DNA of 64,000 nt from Pseudomonas fluorescens (GCF_902498065.1 NZ_CABVIR010000001.1:1612001-1676000); one strand, 5' to 3'. Numbered from the stretch's first letter, positions 38,595 to 47,110 are shown. Notes: generated by a model from the sequence alone, not told the origin. Numbers and translations are program-made.

Positions 38595-39266
38595 TCAGCC
38601 TGAAATCAACTCATCGATATGCCGATAATCTGCCTGCAGCTCTGCTGCCAACTGCCGCGCCCGCCCCAGCCGAATCGGCCCACGCTCAATATCAATCAGC
38701 AACCCTGGACACTCCAGCACCGGCAACCCCGACCATTCCTTCAACCGCCCATCCGTCACCAGCAACAAGCGCTGCTGTTCCGCCGGAAAGCGTTTTCGCC
38801 GCACCGCGAGCCATCGCCCCGCCTCGCCGAGCGCCGCCAGCAACGGCGTGCCACCGCCCGCGCCAAGGCCATCGAGCCAGTGGCCTAATCCGCTGCAAGC
38901 TTTCAACCCCTGCACTTGCCACTTCGGCGCATGGCCGCTGGCCGTCAGCAATGCAAGGCGCGCACGCTGACGGTAGGCGTCGTCAAACAATTGCGCCAGC
39001 AGCCCCTTGGCGTCACTTAATGCGTGATGGCGGCGCGTCGAGGCCGAGGCGTCGACGATGACCAGCCATAGCTCGTGCGGCGAGCGCGTGCGCAGATGAA
39101 ACAGCACATCCTGGCGTTGGCGCGGACGGCCGTTGAGCAAGGTGCCGGGCCAGTTGATCGAGCCGTTGCGGGCGGCATGACGCTGACCCTGTTTGCCGTG
39201 GTCCAGCCGTCCGGCGCGGGGTCTGGCATTCGCCCCCGCGTCAGATCGAGGGCGAATGCCTAGGGC
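38595..39266 (-). CDS. chlD: VWA domain of ChlD-type chelatase subunit, made by -1 frameshift from chlI
   Basis: This frame encodes 223 residues from the shift point. It begins KAL-GIRPRSDAGANARPRAG, a basic linker like that of ChlD/BchD, then RNGSINWPGTL and a von Willebrand A domain with MIDAS motif DASAS and GGGTPLLAAL. No ATG serves the linker; the only internal start candidate (TTG at 39140) would cut off the conserved linker. Instead, the upstream ChlI frame meets a slippery A-AAA-AAG at 39266-39272, and a -1 slip enters this frame exactly. The fused product would be about 554 residues, normal for a ChlD-type middle subunit of aerobic cobaltochelatase working with CobN. Confidence 0.85.
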   Translation of the reverse strand, partial: ALGIRPRSDAGANARPRAGRLDHGKQGQRHAARNGSINWPGTLLNGRPRQRQDVLFHLRTRSPHELWLVIVDASASTRRHHALSDAKGLLAQLFDDAYRQRARLALLTASGHAPKWQVQGLKACSGLGHWLDGLGAGGGTPLLAALGEAGRWLAVRRKRFPAEQQRLLLVTDGRLKEWSGLPVLECPGLLIDIERGPIRLGRARQLAAELQADYRHIDELISG

Positions 39267-39272
39267 TTTTTT
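39225..39272 (-). promoter_or_regulatory. Programmed -1 ribosomal frameshift site
   Basis: On the minus strand, the slippery heptamer A-AAA-AAG (39272-39266) is in the correct phase of the ChlI frame (CCA AAA AAG CCC TAG). A 5-nt spacer follows, then a perfect 11-bp stem: GGCATTCGCCC (39260-39250) pairs with GGGCGAATGCC (39235-39225) around a 14-nt loop. The ChlI stop TAG overlaps the stem base. This is the standard heptamer, spacer and stem-loop arrangement. No Shine-Dalgarno-like stimulator is evident upstream. Confidence 0.85.
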
Positions 39273-40258
39273 GGCCAGCTCGGCACTTCACGTCGAGCGC
39301 CAACCGGCAGCGCCTGCGCGGGCATTTCGCCCCACTGGCCCTGGCCTTCGCTCGGGTTGGACTGTTGCGGATCGGGTTGCCGGGCCTGTTGCGGTGCCGG
39401 TGGCGACTGTTCGCGACGACGATGGCGCAAGGCGAACTCGGCCACCGCATCAATATCTTCTTCGGCAATCGCGCTCGCCCCTCGCCATGCCGCGTGGGCA
39501 CGGGCGGCGCGCAACCACACCAGATCGGCGCGCAGGCCGTCGACACCGGCGGCGAAACAGCGCTCGGTAATCTGTGCCAGCGCCTCATCGTCGAGGGGGA
39601 TGCTTGCCAATGTGCTGCGTGCTGCCTGGCAGCGTTCACGCAATGACTGCTGCTGGCTTTCCCATTCAGCGCAGAAGCGTTGCGGATCGCTGTCGAAATC
39701 CAGACGCCGACGGATGATCTGCCCACGCTCGGCCGGGGCGGTATGACCGCTGAGGGCGACGTTCAGGCCAAAGCGGTCGAGCAGTTGCGGACGCAACTCG
39801 CCCTCTTCCGGGTTCATGGTGCCGATCAGCACGAACTTCGCCGAATGCCGATGGGAGATGCCGTCGCGCTCGATCAGATTGGTGCCGCTGGCGGCGACGT
39901 CGAGCAGCAAGTCCACGAGGTGATCGGGCAGCAGATTGACTTCATCGACGTAGAGCACCCCTCCGTCAGCCTTGGCCAATACACCGGGAGAAAATTGCGC
40001 GCGCCCTTCGCTCAGGGCGGCGTCGAGGTCGAGGGTGCCAACCAGACGCTCTTCAGTGGCGCCCAGCGGCAAGGTAACGAATTGGCCGCTGGCAAGCAGG
40101 TCCGCAAGCCCTCGGGCCAGGGTGGACTTGGCCATGCCACGCGGGCCTTCGATCAACACGCCGCCGATCTTCGGGTCGATGGCGGTGAGGTACAAAGCGA
40201 GCTTGAGATCGTCGGCGCCGACCACGGCGGATAAGGGGAAATGCGGGGTGTCGGTCAT
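39260..40258 (-). CDS. chlI: ChlI-like AAA+ ATPase subunit of cobaltochelatase (zero-frame product)
   Basis: This 332-residue AAA+ ATPase has a P-loop GPRGMAKST with Ala before Lys, as in ChlD/CobS-like chelatase ATPases. Walker B is GGVLYVDEVNLL, sensor 1 is FVLIGTMNPEEGELRPQLLDRFG, and a helical lid follows. A Pro/Gln-rich linker ends the zero frame (EQSPPAPQQARQPDPQQS). The frame stops at 39260 immediately after the slippery sequence. The small subunit hydrolyses ATP to drive Co2+ insertion into hydrogenobyrinate diamide by CobN. It lies downstream of cobN behind a REP-like hairpin. From memory, single-gene ChlI/ChlD production by frameshifting has been reported for bacterial cobaltochelatases. 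Confidence 0.9.
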   Translation of the reverse strand: MTDTPHFPLSAVVGADDLKLALYLTAIDPKIGGVLIEGPRGMAKSTLARGLADLLASGQFVTLPLGATEERLVGTLDLDAALSEGRAQFSPGVLAKADGGVLYVDEVNLLPDHLVDLLLDVAASGTNLIERDGISHRHSAKFVLIGTMNPEEGELRPQLLDRFGLNVALSGHTAPAERGQIIRRRLDFDSDPQRFCAEWESQQQSLRERCQAARSTLASIPLDDEALAQITERCFAAGVDGLRADLVWLRAARAHAAWRGASAIAEEDIDAVAEFALRHRRREQSPPAPQQARQPDPQQSNPSEGQGQWGEMPAQALPVGARREVPSWPKKP

Positions 40259-40314
40259 TATTAAATCTCGGTCATGGTCGGTGATCTATCAATAAATCTC
40301 ACGGGCGCCTGTAC

Positions 40315-40348
40315 CCCTATGGGAGCGGGCAAGTCCGCTCCCATAGGG
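40315..40348. repeat. REP-like hairpin between cobN and chlI
   Basis: CCCTATGGGAGCGG at 40315-40328 pairs with CCGCTCCCATAGGG at 40335-40348, a perfect 14-bp stem with a 6-nt loop. The GGGAGCGG/CCGCTCCC core is that of the REP family, so two facing REP arms appear to have fused. It may set the ratio of CobN to the ChlI/ChlD subunits. Confidence 0.75.
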
Positions 40349-40359
40349 CAGGCGGCGCA

Positions 40360-43300
40360 TCAGGTGTCTTCTTCTATATCCAGCAACAAACTCTCCAGCG
40401 CCTCGCGGTACTCGCCCGGCTCTTTCCACATCCCCCGCTGCTGTGCTTCCAGCATGCGCTCGGTCATGTCGCGCAGCGCATGGGGATTGTGCTCACGGAC
40501 AAATTCCCGCGTCGCCGGGTCCAGCAAGTACGCATCGGCCAGCAACGCGTATTGGTGATCGTCGATCAACTGCGTGGTCGCGTCGAACGCGAACAGGTTA
40601 TCGACCGTCGCCGCCAGTTCAAACGCACCTTTGTAGCCGTGGCGCTTCACGCCGTCGATCCACTTCGGATTGGCCGCCCGTGAGCGGATCACCCGGTTCA
40701 ATTCTTCCTTCAACGTGCGGATTTTCGGCAAGTCCGGCTGACTGTGATCGCCGTGGTAACTGGCCGCCGCTGCGCCGCTGAGGCTTTCCACGGCCGCGAG
40801 CATACCGCCCTGAAACTGGTAATAGTCGTTGGAATCGAGCAAGTCATGCTCACGGTTGTCCTGATTTTGCAGCACGGCCTGAACCTGGCTCAGGCGCTGG
40901 GCGAACTGCTCGCGGGCCGCCGTGCCTTCGTCGGAACCGCCGTAAGCGTAGCCGCCCCAGTTCAGGTAGACCTCGGCCAGGTCATCACGGCTCTGCCACA
41001 AACGACCGTCGATTGCCCCTTGCACGCCAGCGCCGTAAGCACCGGGTTTGGCGCCGAAAATGCGCCAACCGGCCTGCCGTTTGGCCGCGTCTTCATCAAG
41101 GCCCGATTGCAGCAACGCTTCGCGTTCGGCGCGGACCTTGGCCGCCAATGGATTGAGATCGTCCGGTTCATCCAGCGCAGCGACCGCTTGCACCGCCGCA
41201 TCGAACAGGCGGATCAGGTTGGCAAAGGCATCACGGAAGAACCCGGACACGCGCAAGGTTACGTCTACGCGCGGGCGGTCGAGCAGGCTCAGCGGCAGAA
41301 TTTCGAAGTCATCGACCCGCTGACTGCCCGTCGCCCAGACCGGACGCACGCCCATCAACGCCATGGCTTGCGCAATATCATCGCCACCGGTGCGCATGGT
41401 CGCCGTGCCCCAGACCGACAGACCGAGTTGACGCAGGTGATCGCCGTGATCCTGCAAGTGCCGCTCGAGAATCAGGTTCGCCGATTGAAAACCGATGCGC
41501 CACGCGGTGGTGGTCGGCAGGTTGCGCACGTCCACCGAATAGAAATTGCGCCCGGTCGGCAGCACGTCGAGACGGCCGCGACTGGGTGCGCCGCTGGGGC
41601 CGGCGGGGACGAAACGGCCGCTGAGGGCGTCAAGCAGGCCGCGCATTTCCGCCGGGCCACAGGCGTCCAGGCGTGGCGCGACGACTTCGCGCAGGTTGTC
41701 GAGGATGGCCTGCACCTCAATCCAGCTTGCTTCCTGTGGGAGCGAGCTTGCTCGCGATAGCGGTGGGTCAATCAACATCGTTGCTGAATGTTCAACCGCA
41801 TCGCGAGCAAGCTCGCTCCCACAGGGGCCTGGTTTGGCTTGAGGCAGGTTTAATGTCTGCGAGATCAGTTGAGTGGCGAACAGTTCCAGACGTTCACGGG
41901 TATCCCCCGCCGTGCGCCAGACTTCATCGCTGATCGATTGCAGTTCATCAGGACGCGCACCGGTCCACGGATCGGCCAACTCACAATCCAGCGGATCAAA
42001 CCCCAGCGCAAACGCCTTGGCCAATGCTCGCAATAGACTCGACTGCGCACCCCGGCCATCACCGCGTGGAATCCGCAACAGCGCCAATAACGTGTCGATG
42101 CGCAGACGCCCGCTCGGCGACTCGCCAAACACATGCAGGCCATCCCGGATCTGCGACTCCTTCAAATCGCACAAATACGTGTCCAGACGCGGCAGCCAGA
42201 TGGCTGCATCGGCGTCGCTGTCGAGCTTCTCGTCCAGTTGCAGTTCACGGTCGATGTGCGTGTCGCGCACCAGTTGCAAAATGTCGCGCTGCAATTCGCG
42301 GGCGCGGCGCGGATCGAGCAATTGCGCTTCGTAATACTCGTCGGCGAGCAGTTCGAGGTTGCGCAGCGGGCCGTAGGTTTCGGCGCGGGTCAGCGGCGGC
42401 ATCAGGTGATCGATGATCACCGCTTGCGTGCGGCGCTTGGCCTGAGCGCCCTCGCCCGGGTCGTTGACGATGAACGGATAGATGTTCGGCAGCGGCCCGA
42501 GCAACGCATCCGGCCAGCAATTTTCCGAGAGCCCGACGCCTTTGCCCGGCAGCCATTCGAGGTTGCCGTGCTTGCCGACGTGGATCACGCCGTGGGCGCC
42601 GTAGGTGTTGCGCAACCAGAAGTAAAACGCCAGATAGCCGTGGGGCGGCACCAGGTCCGGGTCGTGATAGACCGCGCTCGGATCGACCTGATAACCCCGC
42701 GCCGGTTGAATGCCGATAAAGGTCAGGCCAAATCGCAGCCCGGCGATCATCATCCGTCCGCCGCGAAACATCGGATCGCTTTCGGGCGTGCCCCAGCGCT
42801 CCAGCACGGCTTGGCGGTTGGCCTCAGGCAAGGCGTTGAACATCGAGTTGTAATCGTCCAGCGCCAGGCTTTGATGACACGGACGCTGGTCGAGGGTATC
42901 GAGGTCGTTGCTGACGCCGCCGAGCAATTGCTGGATCAGCGCGGTGCCGCTATCCGGCAATTCGGCGGGCAGCGGATAACCTTGCGCGTGCAACGCTCGG
43001 AGGATGTTCAACGCGGCGGCAGGCGTATCAAGGCCGACGCCATTGCCAATGCGCCCGTCACGGGTCGGGTAATTGGCGAGGATCAGGGCGATGCGTTTTT
43101 CGCTGTTCGGCACCCGCGCCAGATCGATCCAGCGCCGCGCCAGTTCGGCAACAAAATCCATGCGCTCAGGTGCAGGCCGATAGCAGACCACATCGGACTG
43201 ACTGCGCTCGCTGCGCCACGCCAGGTCCTTGAAGCTGATCGGGCGGCTGATGATCCGCCCATCCAGTTCCGGCAGCGCGATGTGCATCGCCAGATCCCGC

Positions 43301-44226
43301 GGGCCGAGGCCCTGTTCGCTGGCGCGCCAACCGGGTTCGTTGTCCTGGGCGCAGATCGCCTGGATCACTGGGATATTTCGGCGAAAAGGTCGCAAATGCG
43401 GCGCTTCGGGGCTGGATTGAGCGAAACCGGTGGTGTTGAGAATCACCCCTGCATCGACTTCATCCAGCCAGTCCTCGACCACCGTCAGGCAGCCGGGTTC
43501 CTTCAAACTGGCCACGGCAATCGGCAAGGGGTTCAACCCCGCCGCTTGCAAACGCTGGCAGAAAACATCAATGAAGGCGGTGTTCGCCGCCTGCAAATGC
43601 GAGCGGTAAAACAGCACCGCCGCCACCGGTTGACCGGCCTGCCAGTCGGCCTGCCAATCACTCAAAACGGCGGGGCTTTTTTTCGGGTGGTAGATCGCGG
43701 TACGCGGCAGGGTTTGTGGCTCGGCCCACACATAGTCGCGATCCAGCCAGCGATTGGCCAGGCAGCGAAACAGATCGAGGGCGTTGGCCATGCCGCCCTG
43801 GCGCAGGTAATGCCAGAGCCGGTCGCGGTCTTCGGCCACCACCGTGCTCAGGTCGCTGAGCTCCGGGTCCGGGCGATCATCGCCGGGCACCAGAATCAGT
43901 TGCACCCCGCGCTCGGACAACTCGACCAACCGCTCGACGCCGTAGCGCCAATAGGCAATGCCGCCGTGCAGCGAAATCAGAATCACCTTGGCGTGGCGCA
44001 GCACTTCATCGACATACAAATCGACCGAGGCGTGGTTTTGCACCTGCATCGGGTTGGCCAGGCGCACGCTCGGGTAATCGTCGGGCAACTGCTGCGCGGC
44101 TTCGGCGAGCAGCGCAAGGCTGGAATCGCCGCTGCACAGGATCACCAGCTCGGCGGGGGTTTGTCCAAGGTCGGCGATGTTGTCATCCGAGACGAAACCG
44201 CCGGGCTGGGTCCTGAGCAGGTGCAT
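40360..44226 (-). CDS. cobN: Cobaltochelatase large subunit CobN carrying an in-frame REPIN
   Basis: This 1288-residue protein of the CobN/magnesium-chelatase H-subunit family binds hydrogenobyrinate a,c-diamide and inserts Co2+ with ATPase help. Recognisable segments include GVIHVGKHGNLEWLPGKGVGLS, SENCWPDALLGPLPNIYPFIVND, and the C-terminal EEELNRVIRSRAANPKWIDG region. A 93-bp REPIN (41733-41825) adds exactly 31 codons, read as PCGSELARDAVEHS... and ...LSRASSLPQE, between ordinary CobN sequence NLPQAKPG and ASWIEVQAIL. The frame is preserved, so the enzyme is probably still made. The cobW stop lies 3 bp upstream. Riboswitch-controlled through cobW. Confidence 0.93.
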   Translation of the reverse strand: MHLLRTQPGGFVSDDNIADLGQTPAELVILCSGDSSLALLAEAAQQLPDDYPSVRLANPMQVQNHASVDLYVDEVLRHAKVILISLHGGIAYWRYGVERLVELSERGVQLILVPGDDRPDPELSDLSTVVAEDRDRLWHYLRQGGMANALDLFRCLANRWLDRDYVWAEPQTLPRTAIYHPKKSPAVLSDWQADWQAGQPVAAVLFYRSHLQAANTAFIDVFCQRLQAAGLNPLPIAVASLKEPGCLTVVEDWLDEVDAGVILNTTGFAQSSPEAPHLRPFRRNIPVIQAICAQDNEPGWRASEQGLGPRDLAMHIALPELDGRIISRPISFKDLAWRSERSQSDVVCYRPAPERMDFVAELARRWIDLARVPNSEKRIALILANYPTRDGRIGNGVGLDTPAAALNILRALHAQGYPLPAELPDSGTALIQQLLGGVSNDLDTLDQRPCHQSLALDDYNSMFNALPEANRQAVLERWGTPESDPMFRGGRMMIAGLRFGLTFIGIQPARGYQVDPSAVYHDPDLVPPHGYLAFYFWLRNTYGAHGVIHVGKHGNLEWLPGKGVGLSENCWPDALLGPLPNIYPFIVNDPGEGAQAKRRTQAVIIDHLMPPLTRAETYGPLRNLELLADEYYEAQLLDPRRARELQRDILQLVRDTHIDRELQLDEKLDSDADAAIWLPRLDTYLCDLKESQIRDGLHVFGESPSGRLRIDTLLALLRIPRGDGRGAQSSLLRALAKAFALGFDPLDCELADPWTGARPDELQSISDEVWRTAGDTRERLELFATQLISQTLNLPQAKPGPCGSELARDAVEHSATMLIDPPLSRASSLPQEASWIEVQAILDNLREVVAPRLDACGPAEMRGLLDALSGRFVPAGPSGAPSRGRLDVLPTGRNFYSVDVRNLPTTTAWRIGFQSANLILERHLQDHGDHLRQLGLSVWGTATMRTGGDDIAQAMALMGVRPVWATGSQRVDDFEILPLSLLDRPRVDVTLRVSGFFRDAFANLIRLFDAAVQAVAALDEPDDLNPLAAKVRAEREALLQSGLDEDAAKRQAGWRIFGAKPGAYGAGVQGAIDGRLWQSRDDLAEVYLNWGGYAYGGSDEGTAAREQFAQRLSQVQAVLQNQDNREHDLLDSNDYYQFQGGMLAAVESLSGAAAASYHGDHSQPDLPKIRTLKEELNRVIRSRAANPKWIDGVKRHGYKGAFELAATVDNLFAFDATTQLIDDHQYALLADAYLLDPATREFVREHNPHALRDMTERMLEAQQRGMWKEPGEYREALESLLLDIEEDT
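41733..41825. repeat. REPIN inserted inside cobN, GAGCAAGCTC stem type
   Basis: An inverted REP pair (cores about 41735-41757 and 41801-41823) has palindrome GAGCAAGCTC and GCTCCCACA tails, bounded by CCTGTGGG and CCACAGG. Its total length is 93 bp, a multiple of three, and no stop codon arises in the cobN frame. All other REPINs in the window are intergenic. Confidence 0.93.
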
Positions 44227-44229
44227 GGG

Positions 44230-45291
44230 TTAAACGCTGAGCGCGGCGCGCAGTTGCGCTTCGAGTTGCGCGGCGTCGAGCTCCTGACCGATCAACACCA
44301 GACGCGTGGTGCGTGCTTCGTCGGCGCCCCACTGACGGTCGAAATGCTTGTCGAAACGCGTGCCCACGCCCTGAATCAACAGGCGCATCGGCTTGTTCGG
44401 AATCGCCGCGAAACCTTTGACCCGCAGGATGCCGTGCTTGACCACCAGTTGGGTCAGCGCGTCCATCAGCAGACTTTCGTCGGCTTGTGGCAGCTCGATG
44501 GAAATGGAGTCGAACGCGTCGTGATCGTGGTCATCTTCGCCTTCATGATGGTGATCGTGATGGCTGTGACGGCTGTCGATGTGTTCTTCGGAGCCGGCAC
44601 CGAGGCCGATCAGCACGTCCAGCGGCAGGCGACCGCTGCTGGCTTCGATGACTTTGACTGCCGGCGGCAACTCTTCAGCGACTTCCAGGCGCACACGGGC
44701 CAGGTCCTCAGGGCTGATCAAGTCGGCCTTGTTGAGAATCACCAGATCCGCGCTGGCCAGTTGGTCGGCAAACAACTCGTGCAGCGGCGATTCGTGATCC
44801 AGGTTCGGGTCGAGTTTGCGCTGGGCGTCCACTTGATCCGGGAACGCGGCGAACGTGCCAGCGGCAACGGCCGGGCTGTCGACCACGGTGATCACCGCGT
44901 CAACGGTGCAGGCACTGCGGATTTCCGGCCACTGGAAGGCTTGAACCAGCGGCTTTGGCAGGGCCAGACCCGAGGTTTCGATCAGGATGTGATCGAGGTC
45001 GCCGCGACGGGCTACCAGTTCACGCATCACCGGGAAGAATTCTTCCTGAACGGTGCAGCACAGGCAGCCGTTGGCCAGTTCGTAGACGCGGCCGTTGGCT
45101 TCTTCTTCGGTGCAACCGATCGAGCACTGCTTGAGGATTTCACCGTCGATGCCCAGCTCGCCGAACTCGTTGACGATCACCGCGATGCGGCGGCCTTGCG
45201 CGTTGTCGAGCATGTGCCGCAGCAAGGTGGTTTTGCCCGAGCCGAGGAAGCCGGTAACGATGGTGACGGGGAGTTTGGCCAGTGTTTTCAT
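44230..45291 (-). CDS. cobW: CobW GTPase/metallochaperone
   Basis: This 353-residue COG0523 G3E GTPase starts at ATG 45291, giving [24 protein letters not shown] with the P-loop near the N-terminus; the longer frame to 45369 runs toward the riboswitch and is rejected. The metal-binding motif is GCLCCTV. A His/Asp-rich loop (HSHHDHHH) lies at about residues 240-258, and the C-terminal CobW domain follows. It is thought to supply Co2+ to the CobN chelatase. It is the first gene of the minus-strand operon cobW-cobN-chlID under a cobalamin riboswitch. Confidence 0.94.
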   Translation of the reverse strand: MKTLAKLPVTIVTGFLGSGKTTLLRHMLDNAQGRRIAVIVNEFGELGIDGEILKQCSIGCTEEEANGRVYELANGCLCCTVQEEFFPVMRELVARRGDLDHILIETSGLALPKPLVQAFQWPEIRSACTVDAVITVVDSPAVAAGTFAAFPDQVDAQRKLDPNLDHESPLHELFADQLASADLVILNKADLISPEDLARVRLEVAEELPPAVKVIEASSGRLPLDVLIGLGAGSEEHIDSRHSHHDHHHEGEDDHDHDAFDSISIELPQADESLLMDALTQLVVKHGILRVKGFAAIPNKPMRLLIQGVGTRFDKHFDRQWGADEARTTRLVLIGQELDAAQLEAQLRAALSV

Positions 45292-45404
45292 CGGATGCCC
45301 TTTGGCAAGGTGGCGGGCATACGGGACGACAATCGCGGCGGCGGATGCGCGCGCGGAAGAGTTCGCCACCGGATCACCCCGCCCGGTTGTAGTGAGAATC
45401 TGTG

Positions 45405-45590
45405 TCGAGGCAGGTCTCCTGGCTGACGGTGTGCCTGTCGCTAGACTGGCGTTTGCTGCGCCTTCCCGCGGGCTCCAAGGCTGGAGCGTGCAGTGGCGTG
45501 GCAGCGAACATCACCGTTCACAGTTGCGGGGGCAGCCGCGGCATCGACCGCGTTCCCTTCTTAGCTTCGGCAAACGCCGAAGAACCTCGA
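45405..45590 (-). promoter_or_regulatory. Cobalamin riboswitch controlling cobW-cobN-chlID
   Basis: Read on the minus strand, the element has GAAGGGAACGCGGT, then CCGCGGCTGCCCCCGCAACTG, then the terminal B12 box GCCAGGAGACCTGCC (plus 45409-45423). These are the diagnostic conserved blocks of AdoCbl riboswitches in the right order and spacing. About 115 nt separate the B12 box from the cobW ATG. High cobalamin should switch the chelatase operon off. Confidence 0.92.
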
Positions 45591-45649
45591 AAGCGCAAGG
45601 CTACGCATGGTGTGTGGGCGGGTCAATGTCCGTCAGTTGATTGCAATCC

Positions 45650-45772
45650 CCTGTGGCGAGGGGATTTATCCCCGTTGGGCTGCGAAGCGGCCCCCTGCAT
45701 TCCTTCAGGGCCCCGCAAGCAGGTTTTGCGACGGCGTCGCCGCCGAACGGGGATAAATCCCCTCGCCACAGG
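45650..45772. repeat. Large palindromic repeat of a second REP class
   Basis: Inverted arms of 27 nt (45650-45676 and 45746-45772), each containing GTGGCGAGGGGATTTATCCC or its complement, flank a GC-rich centre. The unit differs from the GCTCCCACA REPs but has the same paired design (internal palindrome GGGGATTTATCCCC in each arm). It sits exactly between the two divergent riboswitches. Confidence 0.85.
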
Positions 45773-45858
45773 TAACACTCCTTGCCCTTGCCCCCGAGTT
45801 GAGAACCCTTGCCAATTGACGCCCAACCCCCGCCCATGCTCTCCTACACGCCTTGTTA

Positions 45859-46060
45859 CGGGTGCCCTTCACAGGGTGAAACGGGAAACCGGTGAATCAT
45901 GTGCTTTACTCAAAGCCATGTCAGTCCGGTGCTGCCCCCGCAACGGTAAGCGAGCGAAGCGTCAGATCCACTGTGCCGGCAATTCGGCATGGGAAGGTGA
46001 CGCTTGCAGGTTTCGGTTGACGCCCAAGCCCCTCGCGAGCCCGGAGACCGGCCCGCAACA
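45859..46060 (+). promoter_or_regulatory. Cobalamin riboswitch controlling cbtB-cbtA-cobE-cobM
   Basis: On the plus strand the blocks are AGGGTGAAACGGGAAACCGG at about 45872, GTGCTGCCCCCGCAACGG with the AAGCGAGCGAAG arm, GGGAAGG, and the B12 box AGCCCGGAGACCGGCCC at 46038-46054. The order and sequences fit the AdoCbl riboswitch class. The cbtB start lies 137 nt after the B12 box. A hairpin at about 46119-46143 (CCTCTGCGA against TCGCAGGGG) is a candidate for the expression platform. Confidence 0.92.
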
Positions 46061-46190
46061 CAAAGTGACGATTACGTTCACTGAACAACAAACCCGCGGT
46101 GGGCGGGCGCTGTTTGAACCTCTGCGAGCCCGATTCGCAGGGGTCTTCCATGCGCTCTATTCACCCGCTGACAGACCAGAGGGAAGCGCC

Positions 46191-46394
46191 ATGTCGATCA
46201 TCAGCAGCACCGGCAGCAACACCGATAAGAGCACCACCAGCACCACCACGACCCTGACCCAACGCCTGACCGCTGCCGTATGCGCATCGATCCTTGGCGC
46301 GTGCCTGGTGTATTTCGCCGGTTTCTCGCACATCGAAGCGGTGCACAACGCCGCGCACGATACCCGTCACAGCTCCGCTTTCCCGTGCCATTGA
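46191..46394 (+). CDS. cbtB: Cobalt transporter subunit CbtB
   Basis: This 67-residue small membrane protein has a Ser/Thr-rich N-terminus, one transmembrane helix (LTAAVCASILGACLVYFAGF), and a metal-binding C-terminus HNAAHDTRHSSAFPCH with four His and one Cys. This tail is the hallmark of CbtB, found with CbtA under B12 riboswitches. GAGGGAAG lies just before ATG 46191. It works with CbtA in cobalt uptake for cobalamin synthesis. Confidence 0.93.
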   Translation: MSIISSTGSNTDKSTTSTTTTLTQRLTAAVCASILGACLVYFAGFSHIEAVHNAAHDTRHSSAFPCH

Positions 46395-46405
46395 GACCTG
46401 TCGAC

Positions 46406-47110
46406 ATGATCAAGCGTATTGCGCAAACCGCAGGTTTCACCGGGCTGCTGGCCGCCCTGCTGTTGACCCTGCTGCAAAGCTTCTGGGTCGCTCCGCTGAT
46501 TCTGCAGGCCGAGACTTACGAAAAATCCGAGCCGGCCGCTGTTGAAGTTCATGAGCACGCCGCCGGTGCCGCCGCTCACACCCACGATGCCGAAGCCTGG
46601 GAGCCGCAAGACGGCTGGCAGCGCGTGCTGTCCACCACGGGCGGCAATCTGGTAGTTGCCGTCGGTTTTGCGCTGATGCTCGCTGGCCTCTACACCTTGC
46701 GCGCACCGACCAAAACCTCGCAGGGCCTGCTCTGGGGCCTGGCCGGTTACGCGACGTTCGTACTGGCGCCAACCCTCGGCCTGCCACCGGAACTGCCGGG
46801 CACCGCCGCAGCGGATCTGGCACAACGGCAAATCTGGTGGATCGGCACCGCTGCATCCACTGCGGTTGGCATCGCGCTGATCGTGTTCAGCCGTCATTGG
46901 CTGATGAAGATTCTCGGCGTGGCCATCCTGGCGGTTCCACATGTGATCGGCGCACCGCAACCGGAAGTGCACTCGATGCTCGCGCCGGAAGCCCTGGAAA
47001 CCCAGTTCAAAATCGCTTCGCAGCTGACCAACATGGGATTCTGGCTGGCTCTGGGCCTGATCAGCGCCTGGTTGTTCCGCCGCAAAAGCGATGGCCAATA
47101 CCACGCATGA
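46406..47110 (+). CDS. cbtA: Cobalt transporter subunit CbtA
   Basis: This 234-residue polytopic membrane protein begins MIKRIAQTAGFTGLLAALLL. About five or six hydrophobic segments and a His-rich periplasmic stretch (VEVHEHAAGAAAHTHDAEAW) after the first helix are typical of CbtA. ATG 46406 is 11 bp after the cbtB stop. The open frame upstream overlaps cbtB and is not real. The 3' end overlaps cobE by 4 bp (ATGA). Confidence 0.93.
   Translation: MIKRIAQTAGFTGLLAALLLTLLQSFWVAPLILQAETYEKSEPAAVEVHEHAAGAAAHTHDAEAWEPQDGWQRVLSTTGGNLVVAVGFALMLAGLYTLRAPTKTSQGLLWGLAGYATFVLAPTLGLPPELPGTAAADLAQRQIWWIGTAASTAVGIALIVFSRHWLMKILGVAILAVPHVIGAPQPEVHSMLAPEALETQFKIASQLTNMGFWLALGLISAWLFRRKSDGQYHA

Noticed and set aside
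38595..39140. VWA protein as an independent gene starting at TTG 39140
   Set aside because: This start would remove the conserved ChlD linker that is in the same frame upstream. The slippery site and stem-loop explain the frame better.
41733..41825. cobN as a pseudogene because of the inserted repeat
   Set aside because: The insert is 93 bp with no stop codon, and the frame is intact on both sides.
42133..45426. A plus-strand open frame of 1097 codons opposite cobN and cobW
   Set aside because: It is a shadow of the opposite strand in GC-rich DNA: no domain pattern, poor start context, and cobN and cobW on the minus strand are unmistakable.
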